The notes beneath the pieces are model-generated. The model worked only from the letters and a program-made list of their open reading frames with translations, was not told where the DNA came from and did no database searches. Below are positions 17,401 to 25,121 of a stretch of DNA of 40,519 nt, piece by piece. The position numbers and the translations under genes are program-made. The stretch's first letter is position 1. Each line of letters starts with the position of its first letter. Origin of the DNA: Acidobacteriota bacterium (GTDB taxonomy: Bacteria > Acidobacteriota > Terriglobia > Acidiferrales > UBA7541); the NCBI GenBank assembly GCA_003224145.1, contig QHYN01000209.1, positions 1 to 40,519 of the forward strand. Direction: 5' to 3'.

Positions 17401-17835
17401 TTCGTTGACCGTCTGGCCAAGGTCGGACTGTTGCGTCTGCAACAAAGGCGAATTCTCGCCAGTCACTTCGACCGTTTCCACCGTTGCTCCCACTTCAAGC
17501 GTCAGGTTAATCTTGGGATTGGCATTCACTTCTAGTGCAACGCCTTTCACGACGGCTGTCTTGAATCCTTTCGCCCCGGCCTCCACGTCATATACGCCGG
17601 GATTCAGGCTGGTCGCCACGTACGCCCCCGCACTATTGGTGTTAAGGGTCACGACGATGTTTGTGTTGACGTTCGTGACTTTTACGGTTGCATCCGGAAC
17701 AACAGCGCCGCTCGAATCCGTGATCACGCCGCTGATTGTTCCAAACAGTCCTTGCGCCAGGATGTCAGGTGTAGACAGAACCAGCATGGAAAGAAAAAAG
17801 CCCAAACAGGCTCCAATTATCTTCACTCGTCTCAC
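14455..17835 (-). CDS. Oar-like TonB-dependent receptor of the glycan locus
   Basis: An outer-membrane, TonB-energised importer of 1126 residues. The GTG at 17835 is chosen because GGAGG lies five bases upstream; the ORF extends 13 codons further back. After a signal peptide (VKIIGACLGFFLSMLVLSTP to ILAQ) comes a carboxypeptidase-regulatory-like domain (GTISGVITDSSGAVVPDATV), then a plug with NVRISGSRPRSDDYTLDGS and DSIQEFRIEQNTMSAEYGKA, then a long beta-barrel ending in the terminal-aromatic strand IQLGLHLYF. This is the Acidobacteria receptor type often found beside glycoside hydrolases. It differs clearly from the two other receptors in the window. Context suggests it imports a galactose-containing oligosaccharide; substrate not shown by sequence. 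Confidence 0.9.
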   Translation of the reverse strand: MRRVKIIGACLGFFLSMLVLSTPDILAQGLFGTISGVITDSSGAVVPDATVKVTNVNTNIVVTLNTNSAGAYVATSLNPGVYDVEAGAKGFKTAVVKGVALEVNANPKINLTLEVGATVETVEVTGENSPLLQTQQSDLGQTVNERELEQLPTSGGTGRNVYSLLSLAPGVSQQTGCDGCGNYGNVRISGSRPRSDDYTLDGSTVTAPVFGGAAVSPSVDSIQEFRIEQNTMSAEYGKAGGAILIAVSKSGTNAFHGSAYEYNRNQKLDARNFFEDPTQRKNPFTYDEFGGSMGGPIIKDKLFFFTDYQGIRFHGSTASAGLTVPDASFRGGDLSALCTTGFDSSGNCTTASQQIHFPGTTTPVPFNKIPTGQISAISQNLLAIWPTSTTPARIGTDALTLSSPGSTSLNRFDPRIDFNLSKADRIFGVLHTQRGRFLGYNLIIGPAGQQTQRSSDYATTEGWTHTFSSTLVNDFRFGYLHRIGDRTPFGAGGASPSDFGISGIPNCLSSVPDTAGGTKCGTPGVAITGYDGIKNDKILYEPASTLQFSDVVNKLLGRHGIKTGTEFRHYSIDNYQPNGVVGQFAFTGSQTGNGFADFLFGVMNNGSVQVQNTFVSSRAWSYSFFVQDDFKLTPKLTLNLGLRWQYDQSYHEIHHGDAFFNPYTAQWEQFGVNAPDTTFDPSKKEFGPRVGFAWNARGGFVVRGGYGIMFPGTVGHGRAGDGQPGPNLLATTTFQVTNWSNLPTVTSPDPSAITAPLPVNGNVSFSSWAPRHQYPTYVQLWNFTLEKQIGSNTIAQAGYVGSHGTHLPINYAYNICQQSPQSTAQLGYSATTSPYCSPLAAQEAGIWNLVVNPGWWGLSSSIYHSLQAKVDHRFSHGFSLLTNFTWSKLIDDSSSDWGGFWSLDVLGQDFYDRRAERSVSAGDIPARLTVAPIVELPFGPGKRWLNNGVGGQVLGGWRMSAIYTISSGSPFGITDNSYGYCNAAHTLSDRPNMIGNPLPSGFQQTPQHWFDTSAFDFSGTCPANFLKLNAGFTGPGDVAKAFGNAPRYFSKIRNPGVDNFDFSVQKDFKIPAGEQTRLTFSADFFNLPNHPEFAEPNADPTVGNFGQISRTALNSRTIQLGLHLYF

Positions 17836-17934
17836 AAAGTCCTCCAAAATAAGCTGGCTTTCCGCAAGGATCAAAAGATGAAAACCGTTTGTAGGACCCC
17901 GTTCCCACCCCGGCGGAAACCGTTGTTTTTCCCC

Positions 17935-17952
17935 TGAGTATACGCTTACTCA
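17935..17952. promoter_or_regulatory. Candidate LacI-family operator over the receptor -10 box
   Basis: TGAGTATACGCTTACTCA is an 18-bp palindrome with perfect 6-bp arms and a central CG, the hallmark of LacI-family sites. It covers the predicted -10 box, a position expected to block transcription when bound. Confidence 0.5.
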
Positions 17953-17965
17953 AGAAGCTTGCTAA
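17937..17965 (-). promoter_or_regulatory. Predicted promoter of the first TonB receptor
   Basis: On the minus strand TTAGCA (17965-17960) and TATACT (17942-17937) are separated by 17 bases. The -10 box is about 100 bases upstream of the GTG start and lies inside the palindrome at 17935-17952. Confidence 0.45.
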
Positions 17966-18030
17966 AAACTGCTCCGTTTGACGATGTTTGTCAAGTCTTT
18001 TTTTTGGCGTTGCCTGACGTAGACGATTCC

Positions 18031-18046
18031 GGCAAACGCTTTCGCC
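18031..18046. promoter_or_regulatory. Candidate second LacI-family operator
   Basis: GGCAAACGCTTTCGCC matches its own reverse complement at 12 of 16 positions and fits the general LacI-family pattern AA-N-CG-N-TT around a central CG. It shares the ACGCTT core with the palindrome at 17935-17952 and lies about 90 bases upstream of it, a spacing that could allow looping. Confidence 0.45.
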
Positions 18047-18225
18047 ACTCCTGGTTTTTGTAAACTCACAAGTTGTCAGCGGACAGCTGGAAATTGCTCC
18101 CTGCGCGGGTACAACGTACACACATCGAGGGAGAAGGACGTTTTTAAAAAGCTTCGCTATTAGGGGCGCCAGCGCGCAAATCGGACAAAAGCGCGCAGGA
18201 TTACACGCTAGAAATTTCCGGAAAT

Positions 18226-19287
18226 CTAGGCGGTTCGGGAAACCAGCCGCCGCGCCTTCGCAGCTTTTTCTTCTGCGCTGCTCGATGCGGCAATGGCCGT
18301 CGACTTCCTCACCACCAAAGTGGTATGGAGAATGTATTCCTTATGTTTCAGCGACAAGGAATCACTCTCCACGTGGTTCAGCAAGGCCTGGAACGCCAGG
18401 TTCGCCAGCTCCGTTTGCGACATCTGCACCGTGGTCAGCGGCGGAATCATGAACTGCGCCATTCGAATGTCGTCGAAACCGACCAGTGAAAGATCTTCTG
18501 GAACGCGGATCCCATAATCAAATGCTTCCCGCATCACGCCGATCGCCGTCATATCGTTCGAGCAAAGTACTGCGGTCGGACGCTCGCGCACGCTGAGCAA
18601 TTCCAGCAGCGCGCGCATGCCGCCCTTCATGGTGTGATCGCCTTCAATGATCAGCTCCCTCGCGACTTTGAGCCCGATCTCTTGCATCGACTGTTCAAAG
18701 GCCGCTTTTCGCGCTACAGCAGACCTAAGGGCTAATGGTCCGCTCACAAACGCGATCCGTGTATGTCGTAAAGCCGCCAGGTGCTGCACCGCCTCACGGA
18801 TACCCTCCTGATATTGGACACGAATGTTGCTTACGCCGGGCATCCGCGGTCCCACATCCACGAACACCAGCGGCACCTTGCGAAAGCGAAGATCCCCGAT
18901 GAGCGAATCTTCCATACCAAAGGTAAGAATGGCCACGCCGTCGACTCTGCGCTCGATCATTCGGCGCACGGACATTTCCATTCGCTTGGGATCGTGTACC
19001 GTGGATGTTAGAAGGAGCTCGTAGTTGTGCTGGACAGCGAGATCCTCAAAACTCTGAACGATTTCTGGAAAGAAAGGATTCGTAATTTCGGAAACGATCA
19101 GGCCGAAAATCCGGCTTCTTCCCGAAACCAGCGCGCGCGCCTGCCTGTTCGGATAATACCCGAGTTCATTCACCACCCTCCACACGCGCTTCGCGAGTAG
19201 AGGATCGACTGTGGGAACACGATTGATCGTCCGCGACACGGTCGCGGTCGATACCTTGGCTCGTCTCGCGATTTCACGAATGTCCAT
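18226..19287 (-). CDS. LacI-family transcriptional regulator of the glycan locus
   Basis: A 353-residue regulator with the standard LacI layout: helix-turn-helix at residues 1-25 (MDIREIARRAKVSTATVSRT), hinge helix near 45-60 (YYPNRQARALVSGRS), and a periplasmic-binding-protein-like sensor domain from 61 to about 335 (IFGLIVSEITNPFFPEIVQS, VSLVGFDD-type motif LSLVGFDDIRMAQFM). Length is normal. It should be a dimeric repressor released by a sugar ligand. It is directly upstream of the TonB receptor and two glycosidases on the same strand and is the obvious regulator of them. A palindrome with central CG at 19331-19344 overlaps its own predicted -35 box, which suggests autoregulation. Confidence 0.9.
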   Translation of the reverse strand: MDIREIARRAKVSTATVSRTINRVPTVDPLLAKRVWRVVNELGYYPNRQARALVSGRSRIFGLIVSEITNPFFPEIVQSFEDLAVQHNYELLLTSTVHDPKRMEMSVRRMIERRVDGVAILTFGMEDSLIGDLRFRKVPLVFVDVGPRMPGVSNIRVQYQEGIREAVQHLAALRHTRIAFVSGPLALRSAVARKAAFEQSMQEIGLKVARELIIEGDHTMKGGMRALLELLSVRERPTAVLCSNDMTAIGVMREAFDYGIRVPEDLSLVGFDDIRMAQFMIPPLTTVQMSQTELANLAFQALLNHVESDSLSLKHKEYILHTTLVVRKSTAIAASSSAEEKAAKARRLVSRTA

Positions 19288-19310
19288 GGACTCGGCCCCG
19301 CTTCAACACC

Positions 19311-19344
19311 AATATATACTATCACATTTCAGAATACGTTTTCT
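19311..19344 (-). promoter_or_regulatory. Predicted promoter and operator of the LacI-type gene
   Basis: On the minus strand TATATT (19316-19311) can serve as the -10 box 24 bases upstream of the ATG. The expected -35 position (19339-19334) lies inside AGAATACGTTTTCT (19331-19344), a palindrome at 12 of 14 positions with a central CG and the ACGTTT core similar to the two candidate operators near 18 kb. Confidence 0.5.
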
Positions 19345-19518
19345 AGCGTGTTTTGCTTGATCCCCAAAAAATGCGTGCCCTAGCTTCGCCCCTCCTTCGA
19401 CTGGGCCTAGCCTCGACATCGCCACGCAGATCATCACGTTCCAACCGGGCGGGCAGGCATTGAGTCCATCTAGCTGGTCATAAATCCTGTCCTGAGCAGC
19501 TATCTTGCGGTCGTATTT

Positions 19519-19544
19519 GGCGATGGGTTTGATTCGCCATCGCC
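19519..19544. repeat. 8-bp perfect hairpin
   Basis: GGCGATGG (19519-19526) pairs with CCATCGCC (19537-19544) across a 10-base loop. There is no U-tract on either side. It lies in the gap between the LacI-type gene and the second TonB receptor. Confidence 0.5.
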
Positions 19545-19634
19545 CGCTTCATAAACCCAGGTGACTCAGTTGACCTTACACAGCTAGTTACACGAATTCG
19601 GGTTCAATCGGCCCGTTTTGGACGGTAGTCGGAG

Positions 19635-19671
19635 GGGAGTCGAACTCAATTGGACGGTTGGTTCGACTCCC
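19635..19671. repeat. 11-bp perfect inverted repeat carrying tRNA T-loop-like sequence
   Basis: GGGAGTCGAAC (19635-19645) pairs with GTTCGACTCCC (19661-19671) over 15 bases. The right arm with what follows (GGTTCGACTCCC then AAACGCTTCCGCCA) resembles a tRNA T-loop and acceptor end, but the T-stem has two mismatches. It lies 122 bases downstream of the second TonB receptor stop, where it could serve as a transcript end. Confidence 0.5.
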
Positions 19672-19793
19672 AAACGCTTCCGCCAGAGTATCCTGAATCA
19701 ACGGATTAAGCATTCGTCTCTATTCCTCCCAGAGTCTCGTCACAAAACGAACGAAGGGGAGTTCCAAAATTCCATCCGTATTCCTGGGCCGAT

Positions 19794-22700
19794 TCACCAA
19801 ATCGCCTTCAGGGCGAACTGAATCTGCCTCGAAGGGGTTTGCGTCGAGGTGATTAAGCCAGCGTTGCCGATGGCATTTCCTGTGGAATCGAAGATATTCC
19901 GGTTATCCAGAGGCGGTACAAAATTCGTATGATTCAGAAGATTGAAGAATTCGGCTCTAAACTGAACATTGAAGTTGTCAGAGATTCGCTTGATGTGGTT
20001 GTTCTTCAGTAGCGACGAATCGAGATTTATCAGTCCAGGACCGACCAGCGTGTTCCGCCCCAAATTGCCGCGAAGGGTAATCGGGTTCGGTACTGCGAAA
20101 CACTGCGTTTTGATGTAGTGGTTTGGATCCCCAGGATTGACGAGGGCACCGCAGCCTGGAGCGGAGACCAAGTTGGGCACATCAATGTTGGGGTCGATAC
20201 TCTTTACACCCAGGGCGTCCCCTGCAAAACCTGGAGTAAACGGTACTCCCGTACTTGCCTCGAACACTCCTCCGACTTGCCACCCTCCGAGCGCCCATGC
20301 CGTCACTCCGTGTGCCCATTTCGGTGTGCTCAATTCAAACGTGTAATTCACCTCCAGGTTATGGGCGACGTTAAAATCGGCCAAGCCACGATTCAATTTC
20401 ATGTTGAACCATAGTGGGCTGGAGATCGAGTTCGAATATTCATCTCCCACCAAGCTTCCTGAGGACGTGTCTATAGTTTTGCCCCACGTGTAGGAGCCCC
20501 CGATTTCTCCTCCGCTGCCAATCTTTGCTTTTACCTTGAGTTGGAGCGCATCGTAGAACGAGTTGCCTTGCCAGAAAGCGGCTGTAATCCGTCCGGCATT
20601 CGAGTTGAGTCGCGAACCGCTACCAGGAGGCGAGGGCCAGACATAACCCTGAGGAGTCAAAGACGGAAGAACGATGTCGGCGTCTTCTACTCGAAAGGGC
20701 TGGTGAACTCCGCGCGACCCCACATAGCCGACTCTCATGCTGATGTTTTGAGTCAAATCTTGCGCAAGCGTCAGGTTCCACTGCATTACGTAATTCCGGC
20801 GAGGACTAGAGTCAAAGAAACCCTGTCGAAATATATTTGAGGACGCAGCAATATCGAACGCGCCGGTTGGGAAAGAGTCTGGAGGCAGCGCGGTGGCGAC
20901 CCCAAGCTTGAAAAACGGAGCCGAAAAGAGTTCATTGAACATGACGGTGTAAGGGAGAGGGAGAACGTCGAACATTCCAAATCCAGAACTCAACACTGTC
21001 TTGGCGTCGGCGAAAGGGTCCCAGGAAAAACCTACGCGCGGCTCAAAATTTCGAAGGGTCGGGTTTGAGATCAGCGGGTCGCCCAGATGAGGTTGTGCAT
21101 CGGTGAGTTCCCGCAGAGCGGTTAACTTACCGTGTACTTCGGTAGGCACCGTCGCCGTCTCGTATCGCATCCCGAGATTGATCGTGAGGTTCGGACGCCA
21201 GCGCCAATCATCTTGCACGTACGCGCCAACAATCGTTTGGCGAAATCCTCGCTCGGAAATCGCGCCGGGAATAGCCACACTCAGCGAGAAAGGCGAGTTG
21301 GTCAGAAAATTGAAAAGTGAGTTGAACGAAAACTCTCCGCCCGTGTCAGAAACTGCCAAAACATTGTCCCGAACCCGCTCCAGGCCGAAACCAAATTTGA
21401 TTGCATGCGTCCCTCTGGTCAAGGCCACATCGTCATAGCCCTGCAGCGACGTCCAGTGGAAATGATAATTTGAACGGGTTCCCAGCCCGCCCGAGAAAAA
21501 CGTAAGCCCCGGTACTCCAATAGCAGCAGCGTTCAGACCCGGCACTGTGCTGAAAGACGAGTCTGCCACAAGCGCATTTCCGCTCGGGAATGTCAAGCCT
21601 GTTACCGCTACCACACGGCTCACTCCGAACCGAAAAGCATTGAACAGGCTCGGGCTGAGGATGTGCGCTTCGTGTGCAGTGAATACTTGGCGCCGAGAAT
21701 CGTACCCTGTTCTTTTGTCATTCAGTTCATCGGGTTGCCGCACCTTTCCGGCATCGAACATGTAGGTGCCGTAAAACAGGTCTTTTTCCGAAAACCTATG
21801 ATCAACCTTGGTCGTGAAATAGTTTTCCGGGGTCACTTGTTGGCCAGCGAAGGTGAAAATACCGGTATCACCTGTTCCCGCAACGCACGACGAGAAAGGG
21901 CACAGCAAAGCGCCATTAGGGAGCGGATAAAAAGCGTCAAGAAAGCGTGTGATTTGAGCGTTCACTGCTACTTTCGTTGTGGTGCTGCAGTCGGGGGGAG
22001 CGCATAGTTGCCCGCTCCGAGCAGCCTGCGAGGGCGTAGTATCCACCTGCGTGATTCCTTGAGACTGTCGCAGCCCCTCGTAAGCCACGAAAAAGAATGT
22101 CTTCCCCTTCGAAATGGGGCCGCCAACCGATCCGCCAAATTGATTGCGGCGGAAAGGTGGCTTCGCGGCGTCGAAGAAATTTCGCGCATCAAATGAGCTG
22201 TTGCGTAAGTATTCGAATACGTTGCCGTGAAAATTATTCGTGCCGGAACGTGTAGAAGCCGCAATAATTCCGCCCGATGATCGACCATACAGCGCCGGAT
22301 AATTGCTAGTCAAAACGGAAAACTGCTCCACGGCATCGGCTCCGAGATTAACGCCAAGTGCACTCCCCGGCGGACCGTTCACGTAATCATTCACGCTGAT
22401 CCCGTCCAGACGCGAGTCATTCTGGCGCGGCCGCCCACCAGAGATTGTCATCTGATTTCCGAAACCACGCTGCGCCTGACCGCTGGCTTGCGTGCGCGCG
22501 CTAGTCACTCCAGGCTCCAACGTGGCAAGATCGGAGGCTGAACGCCCGTTGAGAGGCAGATCGCTCACGTTCTTGGAACTTACGGTCCCGCTGACCCCGG
22601 ATGTACCTCCCTGCCCCTTGCCAGCTGCATTGCTGACCTGCGGCTGAAGGACAGTATTTGCTACCTGGTTCGTGCCGACACCAATGATCACCGTATCCTT

Positions 22701-22997
22701 TGCTTCAGCGAATCCAGGTGCAGAGACAGTTATCTCGTATGTTCCAGGTGAAAGGTTGCCTATGGTAAAAGAGCCGTCTTCATTCGCAATAGTCGCCTTC
22801 GTATCTCCGTTCCCCGTATTCTTAATCGTGATGTGTGCATTCGCAATGGGAGAGCCAGAAACTGCCGTTATTTTCCCCGAGAGCGAACTGGCTACGACTT
22901 GGGCCGGCGTCCTGGGTGATATCAGAATCACGAATAGCGCAAACGCCGCCCTGAACAAAAAGACTACTCTCCACTTTATCCCCAGACGAAAAACCAT
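19794..22997 (-). CDS. Oar-like TonB-dependent receptor (second)
   Basis: A 1067-residue outer-membrane receptor. GGAG lies seven bases before the ATG. After a signal peptide (ending near PRTPAQ) come a carboxypeptidase-regulatory-like domain (SLSGKITAVSGSPIANAHIT, SPGTYEITVSAPGF), a plug with LPLNGRSASDLATLEPGV, QMTISGGRPRQNDSRLDG and EQFSVLTSNYPALYGRSSGG, and a long barrel ending IQFALKAIW. It is closely similar in motif order to the receptor at 27329-30709 (both have NDY-NG-PGS-LG-NLG and FNVQFRAE-FN--NH-NF) and unlike the receptor at 14455. The cytochrome/propeller gene lies 206 bases upstream on the same strand. Substrate unknown. Confidence 0.9.
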   Translation of the reverse strand: MVFRLGIKWRVVFLFRAAFALFVILISPRTPAQVVASSLSGKITAVSGSPIANAHITIKNTGNGDTKATIANEDGSFTIGNLSPGTYEITVSAPGFAEAKDTVIIGVGTNQVANTVLQPQVSNAAGKGQGGTSGVSGTVSSKNVSDLPLNGRSASDLATLEPGVTSARTQASGQAQRGFGNQMTISGGRPRQNDSRLDGISVNDYVNGPPGSALGVNLGADAVEQFSVLTSNYPALYGRSSGGIIAASTRSGTNNFHGNVFEYLRNSSFDARNFFDAAKPPFRRNQFGGSVGGPISKGKTFFFVAYEGLRQSQGITQVDTTPSQAARSGQLCAPPDCSTTTKVAVNAQITRFLDAFYPLPNGALLCPFSSCVAGTGDTGIFTFAGQQVTPENYFTTKVDHRFSEKDLFYGTYMFDAGKVRQPDELNDKRTGYDSRRQVFTAHEAHILSPSLFNAFRFGVSRVVAVTGLTFPSGNALVADSSFSTVPGLNAAAIGVPGLTFFSGGLGTRSNYHFHWTSLQGYDDVALTRGTHAIKFGFGLERVRDNVLAVSDTGGEFSFNSLFNFLTNSPFSLSVAIPGAISERGFRQTIVGAYVQDDWRWRPNLTINLGMRYETATVPTEVHGKLTALRELTDAQPHLGDPLISNPTLRNFEPRVGFSWDPFADAKTVLSSGFGMFDVLPLPYTVMFNELFSAPFFKLGVATALPPDSFPTGAFDIAASSNIFRQGFFDSSPRRNYVMQWNLTLAQDLTQNISMRVGYVGSRGVHQPFRVEDADIVLPSLTPQGYVWPSPPGSGSRLNSNAGRITAAFWQGNSFYDALQLKVKAKIGSGGEIGGSYTWGKTIDTSSGSLVGDEYSNSISSPLWFNMKLNRGLADFNVAHNLEVNYTFELSTPKWAHGVTAWALGGWQVGGVFEASTGVPFTPGFAGDALGVKSIDPNIDVPNLVSAPGCGALVNPGDPNHYIKTQCFAVPNPITLRGNLGRNTLVGPGLINLDSSLLKNNHIKRISDNFNVQFRAEFFNLLNHTNFVPPLDNRNIFDSTGNAIGNAGLITSTQTPSRQIQFALKAIW

Positions 22998-23203
22998 GGA
23001 TTGACTCCGCAGATCTCCCTTTACTTGCGGTTGCTTCGCGTCATCGAAGTCTGCACATCGTCAGATGTTTTCAATGCCCCCGCGCGACTCCTTCTCAAGG
23101 ATTTCATGAGCGAGCGTACTATTATTGACCGGAGTCTCGCTCTCATCCCTTCATTCTGGTCGATCGACACTGACGTGCCGTAGTGATCCCACGAGCGCCA
23201 AGT

Positions 23204-25117
23204 TCAGCGGAGAACCAAGGTGTTGATCCGCTTGGGCACTTCTCCCACTGGAATCACAGCTACTGTCTTCAAAGTTCTCGCATCAATGACCGTCACCGAG
23301 GCGGCCCCGGAGTTCGAAACATAGACGAACTTGCTGTCGGGCGTGAAGGTGATCCACTCCGGCACCGAGCCAGTTGGTGAATGCCCCAGCGGGTGAACCT
23401 CAGGTAAAACTACATATCCCATTAACTTCAGGTCGGGCAGGGAATACTTGAAGACGGCGTTGGCAAGGGTGCTATTCACCCAAAGGGATTTTCCATCCGG
23501 GGCAACGCCGACGCCGTGCGAGGGAGTGTTCACGCGCCCCTCAGCGAACCCGAACCCGCCAGATTCATCCGGCAGTGTGATCCGGGCCACCTCCGCGTGC
23601 TTCTCGAAATCCACGACGGCAAAGCCATGGAAGTTGGAAAGTTGGACAAAAATACGGTGTGTCGATCCGTCAGGATTTGCCTCGAAAGTCATGGGGCGCA
23701 CGGGGTGATCGAATTGCAGCCGCCATGCGATTTGATCGGTCTGAAGATCAATCACTGTGGCCGACTTGCCCTCCAGCGATCCGCTAACGGCATACATGCC
23801 ATCAGGTGTGACGTAGACATTATGAACGCTATCGACGCGAATGCTTTTGACCCGGATCAATGAAACCGCGTCGATCACATCGACGGCCCCCTCCGGAGTG
23901 CGGATCCCCACCAGAACGCGGCGCCCATCTTTGGTGATAGACAGGTTGTTCGGACGGCCGCTCAGGGGCACTTTCCGCTGAATCTCTCCGCTCTTTCGGT
24001 CCACGACATCAAGTACGCTCTCCGATTCGTTGCTGACATAGATTCGCGCGCCGTCGGGAGAGAAAGCAATTCCATGCGGCAGTTCAATGCCAGAAATCAC
24101 CTGCACGACTTTGTTTGTGGTGGAATCGATGACATCGATCGTGTCTGCGGCGCTATTCGTGACGTAAATGAGTGCCATAGGTTTTGGCGAAGAGTCAGGA
24201 CCAACTCCGGCTCGAGTTCCCCGCACCCAGTCGGCAATCGTCAGCCAATCGGAGTCATTCTGGGACTGAAACTGATGGCCGCCTGAATGGAACGGATCAC
24301 CACCTGCTTCAGGAGCGAGCGGATGGATCAAGAGCCCGCTCGAACCGGGATCGCCGGGAACAACGTGCTGGAGAGCGTTTTGAAAATTGTGCTGGGTTTG
24401 CTCGTCATTCCAATTCGCGGCACCTGGTGACAGCTTCTCGAGGTGAAAGCTTCTGTTGTATTCCGAATGACAGCCGTAGCAGCGGGCGTGCCCCGGCCGT
24501 TCCTTCAAGAAAATTGGTTGCACCCTGGATTTGAAGAATTGAAAATCCAGGGCATCTGCCGCGGAACGAGAAGCCGGCGGGATGGGTGACAGTCCAGCCG
24601 AGCCGTGACGAACCCAATCGGCGATCATCTGCCATTCCGGGTCGTTCTGGGAACCCCAGAATTTCCCGCCTGCGTGCATTGGATCGCCGCCCGCTTCTTG
24701 GGTGAGCGGGTGAAGCAGCAGACGGCTTTTCAGCGGATCTTGAGGAGTCACCAAGTGTGAGACAACTTCAAAATTTTGCCGGGACTGTTCTTCAGTCCAC
24801 GAAGAATCCCCCGGCAAGAAGGGTTGGAGACGAAAACGAGTAGCCAGTGTGGAATGGCAATCATAACAGCGCACATTGCCTTGGCGCTTCTTGAGAAAAA
24901 TCGGCTCAATGCGGCTGCGATACTCCTCATAGCTAAGGGAAGTTTGTTCCTGCGCGCCGCCAGCGTTACGATCGGGAATCGATTGCGGCTCCCGGAGCTG
25001 TCTTCGTTTCTCGGGCGAACCCGACCCAGCCGCACCGATGGCGCCCCCCCACAGCGTGTGGACACTGAGGGTGACCAACAACAAGAAGTTCAAAATGTGC
25101 TTATCCGGCGTTCTCAC
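23204..25117 (-). CDS. Di-haem cytochrome c fused to a YVTN beta-propeller, secreted
   Basis: A 637-residue protein beginning at a GTG that shares four bases with the stop of a small upstream frame. A signal peptide covers about residues 1-28. Two haem c motifs are present, CYDCH (84-88) and CYGCH (213-217), each inside a repeated unit of about 110 residues: RIEPIFLKKRQGNVRCYDCH to MIADWVRHG, and RVQPIFLKERPGHARCYGCH to TIADWVRGT. Each unit also holds a conserved HPL--EAGGDP(M/F)H(A/S)GG, whose second His could be the distal haem ligand. Residues about 313-637 form a YVTN/NHL-type beta-propeller (LIYVTNSAADTIDVIDSTTN, SPDGARIYVSNESESVLDVV). A periplasmic electron-transfer or sensing role is likely; the redox partner is unknown. 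Confidence 0.85.
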   Translation of the reverse strand: MRTPDKHILNFLLLVTLSVHTLWGGAIGAAGSGSPEKRRQLREPQSIPDRNAGGAQEQTSLSYEEYRSRIEPIFLKKRQGNVRCYDCHSTLATRFRLQPFLPGDSSWTEEQSRQNFEVVSHLVTPQDPLKSRLLLHPLTQEAGGDPMHAGGKFWGSQNDPEWQMIADWVRHGSAGLSPIPPASRSAADALDFQFFKSRVQPIFLKERPGHARCYGCHSEYNRSFHLEKLSPGAANWNDEQTQHNFQNALQHVVPGDPGSSGLLIHPLAPEAGGDPFHSGGHQFQSQNDSDWLTIADWVRGTRAGVGPDSSPKPMALIYVTNSAADTIDVIDSTTNKVVQVISGIELPHGIAFSPDGARIYVSNESESVLDVVDRKSGEIQRKVPLSGRPNNLSITKDGRRVLVGIRTPEGAVDVIDAVSLIRVKSIRVDSVHNVYVTPDGMYAVSGSLEGKSATVIDLQTDQIAWRLQFDHPVRPMTFEANPDGSTHRIFVQLSNFHGFAVVDFEKHAEVARITLPDESGGFGFAEGRVNTPSHGVGVAPDGKSLWVNSTLANAVFKYSLPDLKLMGYVVLPEVHPLGHSPTGSVPEWITFTPDSKFVYVSNSGAASVTVIDARTLKTVAVIPVGEVPKRINTLVLR

Positions 25118-25121
25118 GCTT

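Larger units (their letters stand above)
17836..18225. other. Regulatory intergenic region upstream of the first TonB receptor
   Basis: A 390-base gap with no gene. It contains a predicted minus-strand promoter, two CG-centred palindromes, a strong TTGACA at 17994-17989 without a good partner -10, and a 12-bp perfect palindrome ATTTCCGGAAAT at 18214-18225, flanked by CTAG on both sides, that abuts the stop codon of the LacI-type gene and may mark its transcript end. Confidence 0.55.
19345..19793. other. Gene-free stretch with two hairpins
   Basis: No credible gene. A short run translating as LDIATQIITFQPGGQALS near 19411-19464 (plus strand) might be a coding remnant, but there is too little to name. 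Two clear inverted repeats, at 19519-19544 and 19635-19671, are listed separately. Confidence 0.5.

Noticed and set aside
19619-19694. A complete tRNA gene on the plus strand
   Set aside because: The 3' end resembles one, but the T-stem has two mismatches and the upstream bases form the inverted repeat, not a D-arm and anticodon arm.
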